Below are positions 53,413 through 63,307 of a stretch of DNA of 64,000 nucleotides, in pieces. This DNA is from Sodalis glossinidius str. 'morsitans' (lineage in GTDB: Bacteria > Pseudomonadota > Gammaproteobacteria > Enterobacterales > Enterobacteriaceae). Every line of letters begins with the position of its first letter. Position 1 is the stretch's first letter. The stretch spans positions 1,488,001-1,552,000 of the forward strand of contig NC_007712.1 of assembly GCF_000010085.1 (NCBI RefSeq), read 5' to 3'. A model generated the notes under the pieces. It had not been told where the DNA came from, ran no database searches, and was given only the letters and a program-made list of their open reading frames with translations. The translations under genes and the position numbers were made by a program.

Positions 53413-54091
53413 ATGCAAACAATCACTGTTTCGTTTAATGGAAATGCTCTGTATGTCGTCAACCATAACGGCGAACTCTATACCCCGATGAAACCTATCG
53501 TCGAAGGAATAAAAATGGATTGGAAATCATAAAGAACCAAGATAAAACAGCGCTTTGCTAAAGGAGGGGTGGAAATCACCATCCCTACGTCTAGGTGGCC
53601 CACAGAAGATGCTTTGTCTGGCTCTGCGCAAATTAAACGGCTGGCTTCAGACTATCAGCCCCAACAAGGTCAAGCCCGAAATCCGCGAGAAAGTGGTTCA
53701 GTATCAGGAGGAGTGTGATGACGTGCCAGACGCGCTGTATCTGGGGATCTACGAGGGTGTGATGCTGGTCGGGGTGCATGAGGTGCGCCCGTTCTGGATG
53801 GGGGTAGTGGAATGCCACGCCATTTACGCGCCGGACTTTCGGGGTCGCTATGCGCTCGAGGGTCATCGCCTGTTCTGTCTCTGGTTGCTGTAAAATTCGA
53901 CCTTTACCAACAGTATCACCCTGGTACCGGACACCACCCAATACGGTCGGGTGATCATTCTCCTGCTGGTGGCAAGACGTGTCGGTCATCTCGATAACGC
54001 TTACCTGAGTGCCGGGAAACCCGTTGGTGTCACGCTCTATCAGCTGACGCGGGCGCAATATGAGGAATTAGACAATGTTAGTGTTGACTGA
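53413..54091 (+). pseudogene. P22-type antirepressor N-terminus fused to gp14-like head protein
   Basis: ATG 53413 opens 'MQTITVSFNGNALYVVNHNG' and 'PMKPIVEGIKMDWKS', the P22 antirepressor N-terminal domain. TAA 53530-53532 replaces a Gln. After a further shift 'CLALRKLNGWLQTISPNKVK' and 'REKVVQYQEECDD' complete the domain near 53716. The next codons 'ALYLGIYEGVMLVGVHEVRP' and 'HAIYAPDFRGRYALEGHRLF' belong to the P22 gp14-type head assembly protein, cut by TAA 53891-53893 and continuing to TGA 54091. The whole packaging and capsid block that should lie between is missing. Confidence 0.78.
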
Positions 54092-54752
54092 GCAGTTTAA
54101 AAACAAGCTGGAGCCGATGCACGGTTTGATGAAAGGCGGAGACGGTGGCGCAAGTGCACAGGCGGATGCCACACGACAGGCAACGCGCCTGCAACGGGAG
54201 CAATGGGAAACGGTGATGAAGAACCTTGCCCCCTATATGCAGGCAGGGCAACCGGCACTTGAGCAACTTCAGGGACTCGCCACCCTGGAGGGGCAAAACA
54301 AGGCGCTCGGTGATTACTACAACTCAGACCAGTACCGGCAACTGGCAGATCAGGCGCGTTATCAGTCGCTGGCGTCCGCAGAGACGACCGGCGGATTGGG
54401 GTCAACGGCCACCGGTAATCAACTGGTGTCCATCGCCCCCGCGCTCGGGCAGAACTGGCTCTCCGGTCAAATGCAGAACTATGGCAACTTGCTCAATATC
54501 GGCATGAATGCCGCGGCGGGGCAAGCCTCTGCTGGACAAAATTACGCTAATAACACCTCGCAGCTGCTGCAACAGCAGGCGGCACTGGCTGCAGCACGAG
54601 CTAACCGGCCTTCGGGTTTTCAGGGATTCACGTCGGGCGCATTGGGTGGCGCTGCAACGGGTGCCGCCATGGGTAGTGTCGTGCCGGGATTGGGAACAGG
54701 GATAGGCGCCATTGGTGGCGGATTAATCGGTGCTTTAGGCGCTTTGTTCTGA
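54075..54752 (+). CDS. P22 gp7-like DNA ejection protein
   Basis: The 225-aa protein matches P22 gp7 (229 aa): 'NLAPYMQAGQPALEQLQGLA', 'TLEGQNKALGDYYNSDQYRQ', 'TTGGLGSTATGNQLVSIAPA', 'LGQNWLSGQMQNYGNLLNIG' and a glycine-rich end 'GTGIGAIGGGLIGALGALF'. gp7 is packed in the virion and ejected to help DNA cross the envelope. It overlaps the end of the gp14 remnant. It is open throughout, although useless without a capsid. Confidence 0.9.
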   Translation: MLVLTEQFKNKLEPMHGLMKGGDGGASAQADATRQATRLQREQWETVMKNLAPYMQAGQPALEQLQGLATLEGQNKALGDYYNSDQYRQLADQARYQSLASAETTGGLGSTATGNQLVSIAPALGQNWLSGQMQNYGNLLNIGMNAAAGQASAGQNYANNTSQLLQQQAALAAARANRPSGFQGFTSGALGGAATGAAMGSVVPGLGTGIGAIGGGLIGALGALF

Positions 54753-54763
54753 TGGAGTAAATC

Positions 54764-56123
54764 ATGGCAACATTTCAACTCAGCGGGTTACCGAATTTAC
54801 AGATAGTCAACAGCAACGTCCCCCAGACCCGTGACGCCAATACGGCGCTGGCCTTTATCCGTCAAAACAACGAGGACGAACGACAGGGCGCGAATAATCT
54901 CGGCTTGCAGGCGCTGCAAGCAGTCAAGGATATCACCCAGACTCACCAACAATTTCAGCAACAGCAAAAGCAACAGGCTTTTCAGCAGCAGTTTGGCAAA
55001 GCCTATAACAACAATGATGTCAATGCGATGCGCAAACTCGCTGTCGACTATCCCGAGCAGATGCAGGCCATTCAGCAGGGTATGGGCTTTGTGGATGCGA
55101 ATAAAAATCAGGCGATTGGCAGTACGGCTATGGCGCTGAAGCTGGCCGCCGGTCAGGGGCCGGAAGCGGTGCAAGGGGCACTGATGAAAAACGCTGACTC
55201 CTTGTGGCATGTGGGCATCAGCCCCGAGGACGCGTGGCAGGCTTACCAGCAAGATCCACAGCAGTTTGGTCAGTATGCCGATTTAATCGGTCTACATGCT
55301 TTGGGACCAGAGAAGTATTTCGACGTGATGGATAAGCAGCAGGGACGAGATATTCAGCGCGGGCAACTGGCGGAAACGCAACGTAGCAATCAAATGAGCG
55401 ATGCTCGAGGCTGGGCGAATATCGATGTTGCTCGCCAAAACGTGGCGCTGAGAAAGGCGGAGCTGGCGAATAAGGCCTTCGACCAGCAGATAGCCCGGGA
55501 AACCAATCAGGAAAAGTTAGCGGATTTAACACAGAAGCGCGACATGAATCAGCAGAAGCTCAAGGGTGCCCGTGAGCAGGTGAGAAAAGCGGCCATCAAC
55601 GATTATCAACGGGTTCAAACCATCTCTGATGGGTATGACCAGATGGTTGAGAAGACCAAAAGTTTTCAGAAAAATCCGGCACTCTGGCGGGTCACAGGCT
55701 CCGTTGGGCTTCTTCCCAATGTGCCCGGCTCAGGAGCCAGTAACGTTGACGCAGAAATTGAAAGTCTGAAATCCCAGGTGGCGATGCAAACGCTTTCCGC
55801 CAATGGTGCGTCAGGGCTGGGTAATGCCTCTAACCGCGAATCTCAGGGGCTGCAATCGAGCCTGGCCAGTCTCAGTACTCGGCAATCACCGGAGCAGTTT
55901 AAGCGTAGCCTGCAACGGGTCATCGACCATGCTGAGACCGCCAAAAACCGTCTTGGCACCTCATTTATCCCGACTTCCAGCGTCAGGAAGCCTAGAGCCA
56001 CAGTCGAGTGGGCAGGGAGCGGGCGGCTCAACCTCATTGAGTATTCGCGAAGGGGCGACGGCAACCAATCCAAGCACAGGTCAGAAAATGGTATTCAGAG
56101 GTGGACAATGGCAAACCCTGTAG
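54764..56123 (+). pseudogene. P22 gp20-like DNA ejection protein, frameshifted near the end
   Basis: From ATG 54764 the frame is open for 400 codons with a Gln-rich helical N-terminus ('QFQQQQKQQAFQQQFGKAYN') and regions typical of gp20. Near 55975 a shift is needed: the true C-terminus 'FREGATATNPSTGQKMVFRG'-like segment (read as 'IREGATATNPSTGQKMVF') ends at TAG 56123 and overlaps the gp16 start. The unshifted frame reads on into gp16 in phase, producing a misleading 507-aa fusion. Confidence 0.82.
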
Positions 56124-58000
56124 CGCTTCCCGAGGGATTTGTGCTGGACGGCGCACCTTCGTATGGCGACCTGCCGGAAGGCTTTGTGCTGGATAGTCCG
56201 CCTCAGGCCGCGCCGGAAGCCTCATCGCCATCCTGGGCAGACAATATCAAACAAAGCGGGCAAAGGGCTGACGCAGACGGCGGTTAATGTGGCCAATATC
56301 CCCGGTCAGGTGGTCAATACCGCATTGGATACGGTTGGCGTACCGAAAGAATACCAGGTCATGCAGCTTCAGCTTCCAGAATCCCTGCGCTCTAACGATA
56401 CTTACGCGCAGCTAGGCGCGAAAATCGGCCCCTATCTGATACCGGGGCTGGGGCAGGCCAGAACCGCCAATACTCTGGCCTCGGTTGCCAACGCCGGACG
56501 TGCAGAGCGTCTTGCCACTCATGCCACCACGATGCTGGCCGGGAGTGTTGTCGGGCGAGGTATTAGCGCTGGACTTTCCGGCGCGGGGCGGTTGATTAAT
56601 GCTGTCAGAGGTACGGCTCCGGCGAGCACGGAGGCTGCGGGCGCGGGTGCAAAAATCGGCAATACAACGGAAGAATCGGTGAGACGCTTTGCTAATCAGC
56701 GTGAGCCTGATTTGCCTCATCTCTTGAAGGGCTGGACGTTCGTCCGCGTGCCGACGTGCTCGATTCCGCTGAACGCCTCAAGGTCGCAGATAATCTGCTG
56801 CCGTCGCATTATTCCGGGAACCAGCAATATCAGGCGGTAGAACAGGCGTTGAAGTCGCGGGCAGGCTCTGCACTACGTGTGCAGGAAGAGTCGGCGATTA
56901 GCAGTCTGGCGAAACGTGCCGGGCAGATGATTGATGAAGCAGCCAAAACCCCGGATGCACTAGCCGCTAGCGAGCGTTTTGTTAACCAGATGGATTTACG
57001 TATGCGGGGATTACAGCATAAAAGTGATCAGCTGTATGCTCGCGTGGATAAAGCCATGTCACCGGGGGCATGGGGTGAGGCGAAAAATACCGCAGCACAT
57101 CTCGAAAATCAGGCGGACGAACTGGGCGGTTGGGAAAATCTGGATGGCGTTGAAAAGGCAGTATTTAAAGCGGTTAATCCCTCTCAGGATAGGATATTAA
57201 CCTACGCCAACCTGAATAAAGTCCGCCGTATGGTTGGGCAAGCACTTTACAAAAACACGGGGCCTTATCGTGATGCTGATCAGGCGTCACTCTCCAGGCT
57301 TTACGCCATGCTATCCGAAGATCAGCACGCTGTGCTCGGCAATACAGGCGCGCAGCGTGATTTTGAGGTAGCTCAGCGTCTGGTTCAGATGCGCAAGCAT
57401 ATGGAAGAACAGATGGTTAGCATGAGAGGTAAGACGCTGACCGGCGATGTCACCACAAGGGCGACGAATGCTCTGCAAGGCATGGCCCGGGGAGATGGGA
57501 AAGGCTTCCGGGAACTGATGAGCGGCCTTTCTGATGTCTATACCGTTGCCCGTGCGATACAGAAGGCGAAGGCCAACGAAATTACCACGGGCAAGCTGAA
57601 TGAATTTGTGGCGCGGTTTAACCGTGTTACGCAAGGTCACGAAATGGCGGCGAAATACGCGCAACGGGCAGGGGTGATAATTGGCGCAAAAGGCGGCTCT
57701 TTTGGGGCGTTGCTGGGGGGAACGTTTGGCAAGAAAATAGCAACGCGTGCCCGTGCGGTCGGTGGTGCGGAATCAGTAGAGGCCGCCGAGAGATTGATAT
57801 TGTCCCCTGAATATCAGCGGGCTTTTCGTACGGCGACATCAAACCGTAAAACCGTCGCCGCGGATACCGATACGCGGCTTAGACGATTATCTGACTGGAA
57901 ACCGTTTTTTAATTCCCTGCCGTTACCGGAGCAACGCGTGATTAACCGTGTAGGACTGACCGGCTGGCTATCAGCGCAGCGAGACGACCTGGAATATTGA
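56108..58000 (+). pseudogene. P22 gp16-like DNA ejection protein, two frameshifts
   Basis: ATG 56108 lies inside the last codons of gp20. 'ALPEGFVLDGAPSYGDLPEG' begins the protein. Shifts near 56265 and 56745 lead to 'VNVANIPGQVVNTALDTVGV', then the long helical part 'GSALRVQEESAISSLAKRAG' up to 'WLSAQRDDLEY' and TGA 58000. gp16 is the third ejection protein, needed for DNA transfer into the cell. Total length (about 630 codons) is close to P22 gp16 (609). Confidence 0.85.
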
Positions 58001-58072
58001 TCTTCTATTTACATCGATAAAATCTGTGTAAGGCCAATCTTGCACGGATTCAACACGTCTGGAGAAAACCCC

Positions 58073-59915
58073 ATGGCTGATATTTCGCCAAATGTTGTTG
58101 TGTCCATGCAGTCACAAATTTTTACCCAGAGCAGGGCATGCAAGTCCTGTAGCAACGGCAAAATTTACATCGGCAAAATCGACACCGCCCCTTTAATACC
58201 TGAAAATCAAATACAAGTTTATCTGTAAAATGAATACGGCAAATATACCCCTGTTGCTCAACCACTCATCATCGGTACAGACGGCTACCCGGTTTATAAC
58301 AGGCAGATTGCCAAATTCGTGACAGAAGAAGGCCACGCTATGGCAGTCTATGATGGCGATGGTGTGCAACAATTCTATTACCCTAATGTGCTGCGTTATG
58401 ATCCCGATCAGCTGGTAAAACGATTGGCAAGTCCCAAAGATGGGATGGGGGATGCTTTAATTGCAGTCAAGCAGCTATACGCAGGAGCGGTGGCAAGGAC
58501 TCAGCATGAAAAAAATTCAGATATTATTAATATTAGAGATTTTGGAGCACAAGTAGATGGTATTAATGATGATACTTCCGCTTTTCAAGTAGATATTGAT
58601 TATGCAAACTCTATAGGAGGTGGTATAGTTGAAATTCCATCTGGAAATACTGTAGTAACATCAAGTATTATTGTTAAGGGATCGGTTAGATTACAAGGGC
58701 AGGGACCGTCGTCTTCTGTGATAAAAATTGATGATTTTGACTATGATGTTTTTGTATTCCCTTCTGATTATTCAGGTATTTGTGGGTGCACTATAATTTC
58801 TCCTTCATATCGAAAATCATGGATAACTTGTCATCTTACAGGAAATAGTCGTGGTAATATTTTTTGCGATTTACGCATCCAAAATCAATTTTATGCAATA
58901 AAAATAACGGGTTTTTGCGTTGAGACCTATATTATTCGTACATCTATACTTGACCCTATACCTGTTAATGGAATCGGAATTTCTGTTGAAAATGGTAATG
59001 ATACATTTATTCAACATGTTAATATGGATTGCAGTGGTAGTGCTGCTTATGCTGGAATTCAGATTAAAAATTCACAAGCAGTTTGGGTTAGTGATGTAGA
59101 TATTCTTAATCACACAAGCAATCTTAGTATTAATCCAGGGAAAGATCAGTTGATTACTTGGCTTTTTTTATTAGTGTGCTTTTGATAAAGCTATCAGCAA
59201 TGGTATTGATATTCGAACGACTGAAAATGCTATAATAAATGGTCTATTTTTTCATAACTATTGGGCAGGATCTAACTATAGAGGAATGTATGCTGAAAAA
59301 TCAGCTAAATCAACATTAAATGGTGTTTTTTGTAATAATTTAAAAGTAGTAAATAATTCTGTTTATGGTATGTCTTTTATTAGTGGTGAGAATTTTCATA
59401 TCAATTGAGGACTTGTAACAGGTAACAGTCATTCATCTGTGGGAACTTACGCTGGTATAGATATTTCTGACGATGTGAAAAATTTTAGTATTACAAATTT
59501 GAAGACCGGTCCTGCCGTAGGATTCGGTGCCACTCATAGCTTTGGAATACTTATAGGAAAGAACTGTGATAATTATAGGGTTATAGGAAATGATGTATCA
59601 GGAAATTTTATCGGTGGAGTCCAAGATCTTAGCATAGGTACGAGCATTTAGCGAGAAGTATCAAATAATCTCGGGGCAAAAACTGTGAATACCGGATATG
59701 CTACTATAGAAGTTGATACCGATAGAATTACTGTAAATCATAAAATAAATGGTACGCCAAGTTATGCTACTGCATGCCCGTTAGACAGTAATATCGGCAG
59801 TGGAATGTGCTTTTGGATCGGTTCTTTTGATGGTTCATCAATAACCATATATATTAATAAAAAGGCTAGTGCTCCAATTAAATTTTCATGGATGGCTAGA
59901 CTATATGATAATTAA
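58073..59915 (+). pseudogene. P22-type tailspike with head-binding domain and beta-helix, broken
   Basis: ATG 58073 (after CTGGAG) opens the P22 gp9 head-binding domain: 'MADISPNVVVSMQSQIFTQS', 'GKIYIGKIDTAPLIPENQIQ'. TAA 58226-58228 interrupts it; the frame resumes 'PLIIGTDGYPVYNRQIAKFV', 'FYYPNVLRYDPDQLVKRLAS'. The AT-rich body begins 'INIRDFGAQVDGINDDTSAF', a pectate-lyase-type beta-helix found in O-antigen-binding tailspikes. A shift near 59160 and stops at 59406-59408 and 59649-59651 follow. The base composition change between head-binding and receptor part shows that the receptor part was exchanged between phages. Confidence 0.85.
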
Positions 59916-59974
59916 TCATACTTATCTATAGATGTGGTTGAAAACTAAATAAAAAATCAATAAATTTCAATTTT

Positions 59975-60992
59975 TTATATCTTGTCCTTTAAATTGCATT
60001 TATATTGTTGGAATGTGGATATCACAAGGCAATCGTCTATTATTGAATCAAAAATAGCACCTTTTGATTCATCTGATTTTGTTGATAGCGTATAAAAAAT
60101 GATGAATTTTTTTGACGTATTTTTTATTTTATATATGTCATCGCTTTTAAATTCATCTAAAGAAATACATATTAATGAGAAGTTTTTAGTCTTTGATGCC
60201 AGTGCGTCATACAATTCATCAAAATATAAGTCGAGGTCTATATGATGACGGAAAATTAATAGAAATATCTTGCTATCTTTTGATTTTAATAGCCTTTGAA
60301 ATCGCCCTACTGTTCTACATAAGTATTCGTAATTTCTAGAAACGGTAATATCATCGATGATTAAATGTTTCAACAGTCTTATATTTTTTTTCATAGTAAG
60401 TGTGAGATGCACATTGGTCAATTATCCCTGACTCTCGTATAACTTGAATTGATTTGTGATATTTTTTGTCGAGAAAAACCTTAAAGTTATCATTTAAGCA
60501 ATCGATAACCATTCCAGGGTGGGTAAAATTCCAGTCAAATGGAAGTGAGTACTTTTTTATTCCTAATTTCTTAAGTATGCTAGCGGCAAGACAGTGAGAA
60601 CCTAAAGAAACAATATGATTAACCTCAACTCCGTTAATTAATTTATCTCCAAATGGAATATGAATGGCATTATGAACAATTCCTTTGTTATGTTTATATT
60701 CCTCACTATTCTTCAATACAGAATTTATATTCCTACAAGCATAAAAAAAGTAATCTTTTCTGAAGGATTTTAGCCAAGTTTCCATTCCTTGGGTATCAGC
60801 GGGTCTGTCAAGAATTTTACAATAGTAGTAATTAATTGTTTTGACATATAGGTAATCTAAGATTTTCAAATATAAATCCTTTTTATCTTGTGCAGCGTAA
60901 CATTTCAGCCGCCATGACGGAACGCACCACTCAATAATATATTTGATATTTTTTCTAAAAAAACTACTTATCCGCCAAATCATCCAACTCAC
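59975..60992 (-). pseudogene. DUF4214-like plus DUF1796 papain-like protein, frameshifted cargo gene
   Basis: From ATG 60992 on the minus strand an AT-rich gene shows 'YYYCKILDRPADTQGMETWL', a DUF4214-like repeat, then 'HIVSLGSHCLAASILKKLGI' and 'SLPFDWNFTHPGMVIDCLND', the signature of DUF1796 putative cysteine peptidases (catalytic Cys in SLGSHC). An extra base at about 60355 shifts the frame; 'DITVSRNYEYLCRTVGRFQR' and 'LLKSKDSKIFLLIFRHHIDL' continue to 59975. It faces the tailspike at the right end of the prophage, a usual cargo place. The family is often found near surface polysaccharide genes. Confidence 0.7.
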
Positions 60993-61031
60993 GGTTGGAT
61001 AGGCCGGTAAACTGCCTCACCGCGTCTCGTG

Positions 61032-61906
61032 CTAAACACTGGAAAGCATATTCTGGGCAATCTTAAGAGAGGCCAGCTTTTCACCTTCCTGCCGGCCTTT
61101 CTGCTCGCCAAGCTGGATACCTTCTTGACGCCCGAGTTGGATGCCCTTAGCTTCAAGCTGCTCTGCAATGGTCATGATGTCCTCCCGGTAGTCAGTGGCT
61201 TTGGTGGCAATATTTTGTAGGAATTGCGCCTCATCCGAAGTATTTCCCTGTTCTGCAATATAGTACATCAGGCTACGGAACTGTTCTTTCGGTATTGCCC
61301 ATAGATTGAGCAACCGGGCGATATCAGAAGCCAGTTCTAACATATCCCGCGTTCGGATGTGCTTTTGCACTAACTCTAGCAGCGCTCCCGCCGATGGGAC
61401 AGTATTTCATCATCTGGCATCGCGGTGATATCGACCAGCGGGAATGCTTGCCTGTAGACTGATTCTGCCAGTTCAGGGTCAGCAAAGCAATCCAGCCATT
61501 GGGTGCTGTACGGATAGGGCGACGTGGTGCCGTGGTAGAACAGGAGCGGAATGACCACAGGCAAAGCGTCATTGCCTTGCTCAAGGTGCCGCTGTATTGC
61601 GGCGACCGCGTACCGTAGCAACCGAAACGCCATCAGCTTTTCCGGGCGGCTCTGGTGCTCGACAAGACAGTAGACGTAGCCATCATGGCCCGTCGTGGTC
61701 TTCATCGAGTAGAGCATATCAGAGCATTGGCCCTTGAGATCGTCTTCGATAAACGAGCCGGCGGAGGCCATCGCCAGTGTGCAGAAATCGCAGCGTTTGC
61801 GCAGGTGCGGCTGCAGATGGATTTCTAGAAAGTCCCGGGCGACAGCGATATCGCCGAGGCACTTTTTGAACAGGGCGTCGTGTTGGGATAGTGAGGATTT
61901 TGTCAT
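61032..61906 (-). pseudogene. Rpn-family PD-(D/E)XK recombination-promoting nuclease, frameshifted
   Basis: ATG 61906 opens 'SLSQHDALFKKCLGDIAVAR', 'DFLEIHLQPHLRKRCDF', 'YCLVEHQSRPEKLMAFRLLR' (E-x-Q core of the nuclease) and 'VIPLLFYHGTTSPYPYSTQW', diagnostic of the Rpn/YhgA-like transposase_31 family. One extra or missing base near 61380 separates the C-terminal part 'RTRDMLELASDIARLLNLWA' and the Gly/Gln-rich tail with repeats of 'GIQLGRQEG' type. Rpn proteins are DNA endonucleases that promote RecA-independent recombination; the variable repeated tail is typical. Confidence 0.83.
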
Positions 61907-61933
61907 TGGCGCAGTACCTTCAGCGGGATCCCC

Positions 61934-62251
61934 CCCCAAGGTGCCATCATACCGCTGGATGCACATATTCGTCTGGCCAATCCGCGCCGCCCGGACGATG
62001 TCGCCAGCACCATGCTGCGCTGCGGTTACAGCTATTCGCTGGGGATTTCCAACGCCGGCCAGCTGGATATGGGACTGCTGTTCGTGAGCTATCAGCACGA
62101 TCTTGAAAAAGGGTTTCTCATCGTTCAGCGTCGCCTGAATGGCGAAGCGCTGGAAGAGTATATCCAGCCCGTCGGCGGTGGCTATTTCTTCGTACTGCCG
62201 GGCGTTCCCGACCAGACGCATTATCTCGGCCAGGGGCTACTGGAAGCGTAG
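61934..62251 (+). pseudogene. efeB: efeB 3' fragment, Dyp-type peroxidase
   Basis: A frame without a start reads 'IPLDAHIRLANPRRPDDVAS', 'MLRCGYSYSLGISNAGQLDM', 'GLLFVSYQHDLEKGFLIVQR' and 'GGGYFFVLPGVPDQTHYLGQ', the C-terminal quarter of EfeB/YcdB, a periplasmic heme-peroxidase of the ferrous-iron uptake system. The upstream part is cut off near 61930 at the Rpn gene. It is a chromosomal remnant. Confidence 0.85.
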
Positions 62252-62847
62252 TAGGCCGCCGGCGTCGCTGTTTTCGCTGACGCGGGCGGGCAGGCTGACA
62301 TCTGACGGGGACGCGTGCGCCCGGGCCGCCGCCGCGGGCGAAGCGTGATGGCGCCGGCTACGCAGCGGTGTCGCTTTCCGACCTTTTCGCCGCCTGGTTA
62401 CCTACTCCTGCCTGTTCAGATTTGTCTGCTTACCCAGTGTCGTTTTACCGTTCTTGTGAAGCGCTCGGGCATTTGCCGAGCAGCCGTATCTTCTTGTATC
62501 TTGCAGCCATATCTGCCTGAGCCACTGGGCCAATCTCCGCCCAGATACCCCCCACCCAGCAAAATTCGCTGCCCCAACTCAACTTGGGAACGTTTTGAGG
62601 TGGAGGCCTCCAGAGGGCGCTGTTGACCCTGGCCTGAATAGGTAATGCCACTACACGATATAACAGACAAGTATAAAAAAAGTTGTAATACGTGGCTAAA
62701 AAAGGTTACATAGCGGTTAAAATTTCGATCCATATCACACTTTTGACGCTAATAAATATCGTTATGTGACGTTTTTTGTGCAGATGTCACGCTAACATTA
62801 TGCATATGTGATAAAATTGTTATGTGATGGCGCTTCTGGGAGAGGCA
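62252..62847. other. Intergenic efeB-yejG, no gene seen
   Basis: About 600 bases. The left half is GC-rich with open frames on both strands that resemble nothing; the right third is AT-rich and holds the yejG promoter region, including TTATGTGACG-type repeats near 62762 and 62820. Confidence 0.4.
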
Positions 62848-63189
62848 GTGACGAATTTACACTTATCCGTGGTACACCGGTTACCGCATCAATACCGCTG
62901 GCTGCAAGGCTATACCGGGGTCAAGGTAGAACCGGTTATTGAAGCCCGCCATGACGACAATGTCCTGATTGGGTTGACGCTGCTGAGTCACGGCGATGAT
63001 ACCGCCTGGCAGGTGATGCGAGAGCTCGCCCGCACCTTGGCTGAAATAGACGTAAGCTGCTCGATTGTGGAATGCGATGGCAAGCCCTGCCTGTTTTTAC
63101 ACCGTGAAGATGAATGTGCCGGTTTGTGCCGCATCAAGAATATCGGCGTGGCGGTCGCTGAACCCGCCGGCGCACCGCACATTGCCTGA
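62848..63189 (+). CDS. yejG: YejG family protein
   Basis: GTG 62848, after GGGAGAGG, gives 113 aa that match E. coli YejG (114 aa) throughout: 'TNLHLSVVHRLPHQYRWLQG', 'IDVSCSIVECDGKPCLFLHR' and 'CRIKNIGVAVAEP'. Function is unknown; it lies beside yejF as in E. coli. Intact. Confidence 0.88.
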   Translation: MTNLHLSVVHRLPHQYRWLQGYTGVKVEPVIEARHDDNVLIGLTLLSHGDDTAWQVMRELARTLAEIDVSCSIVECDGKPCLFLHREDECAGLCRIKNIGVAVAEPAGAPHIA

Positions 63190-63307
63190 AGATTATCTCT
63201 TTAACCCGTCAACGGCCGTGCGCGACCGCCTGTTGTTTCCCGCCACGCTTGCGCGCGGGCTGTTTTCCTCGCCTTACCGCGCCAGTTAATCCCGCTTTCG
63301 CTTCCCG

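Larger units (their letters stand above)
32735..60992. mobile_element. Decayed lambdoid/P22-like prophage with tandem immunity regions
   Basis: Boundaries are taken from the outermost phage genes, the integrase at the left and the DUF1796 gene at the right; attachment sites were not found. The order is that of a lambdoid phage: int-xis, leftward recombination and regulatory genes, N, cI, cro, cII, O, P, nin, Q, lysis, then P22-type ejection proteins and tailspike. Two immunity modules lie in tandem (42196-46531). Genes for terminase, portal, scaffold, coat, gp4, gp10 and gp26 are absent, so no particle can be made. Most late genes are frameshifted, while many early genes are open. Confidence 0.88.

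Noticed and set aside
55990..56287. 507-aa fusion of gp20 and gp16
   Set aside because: Arises because a frameshift in gp20 happens to put it in phase with gp16; the true gp20 end (56123) and gp16 start (56108) are both visible.
61734..62087. Plus-strand ORF across the Rpn start and efeB
   Set aside because: Antisense to the Rpn gene in its first half and in a different phase from the efeB fragment in the second.
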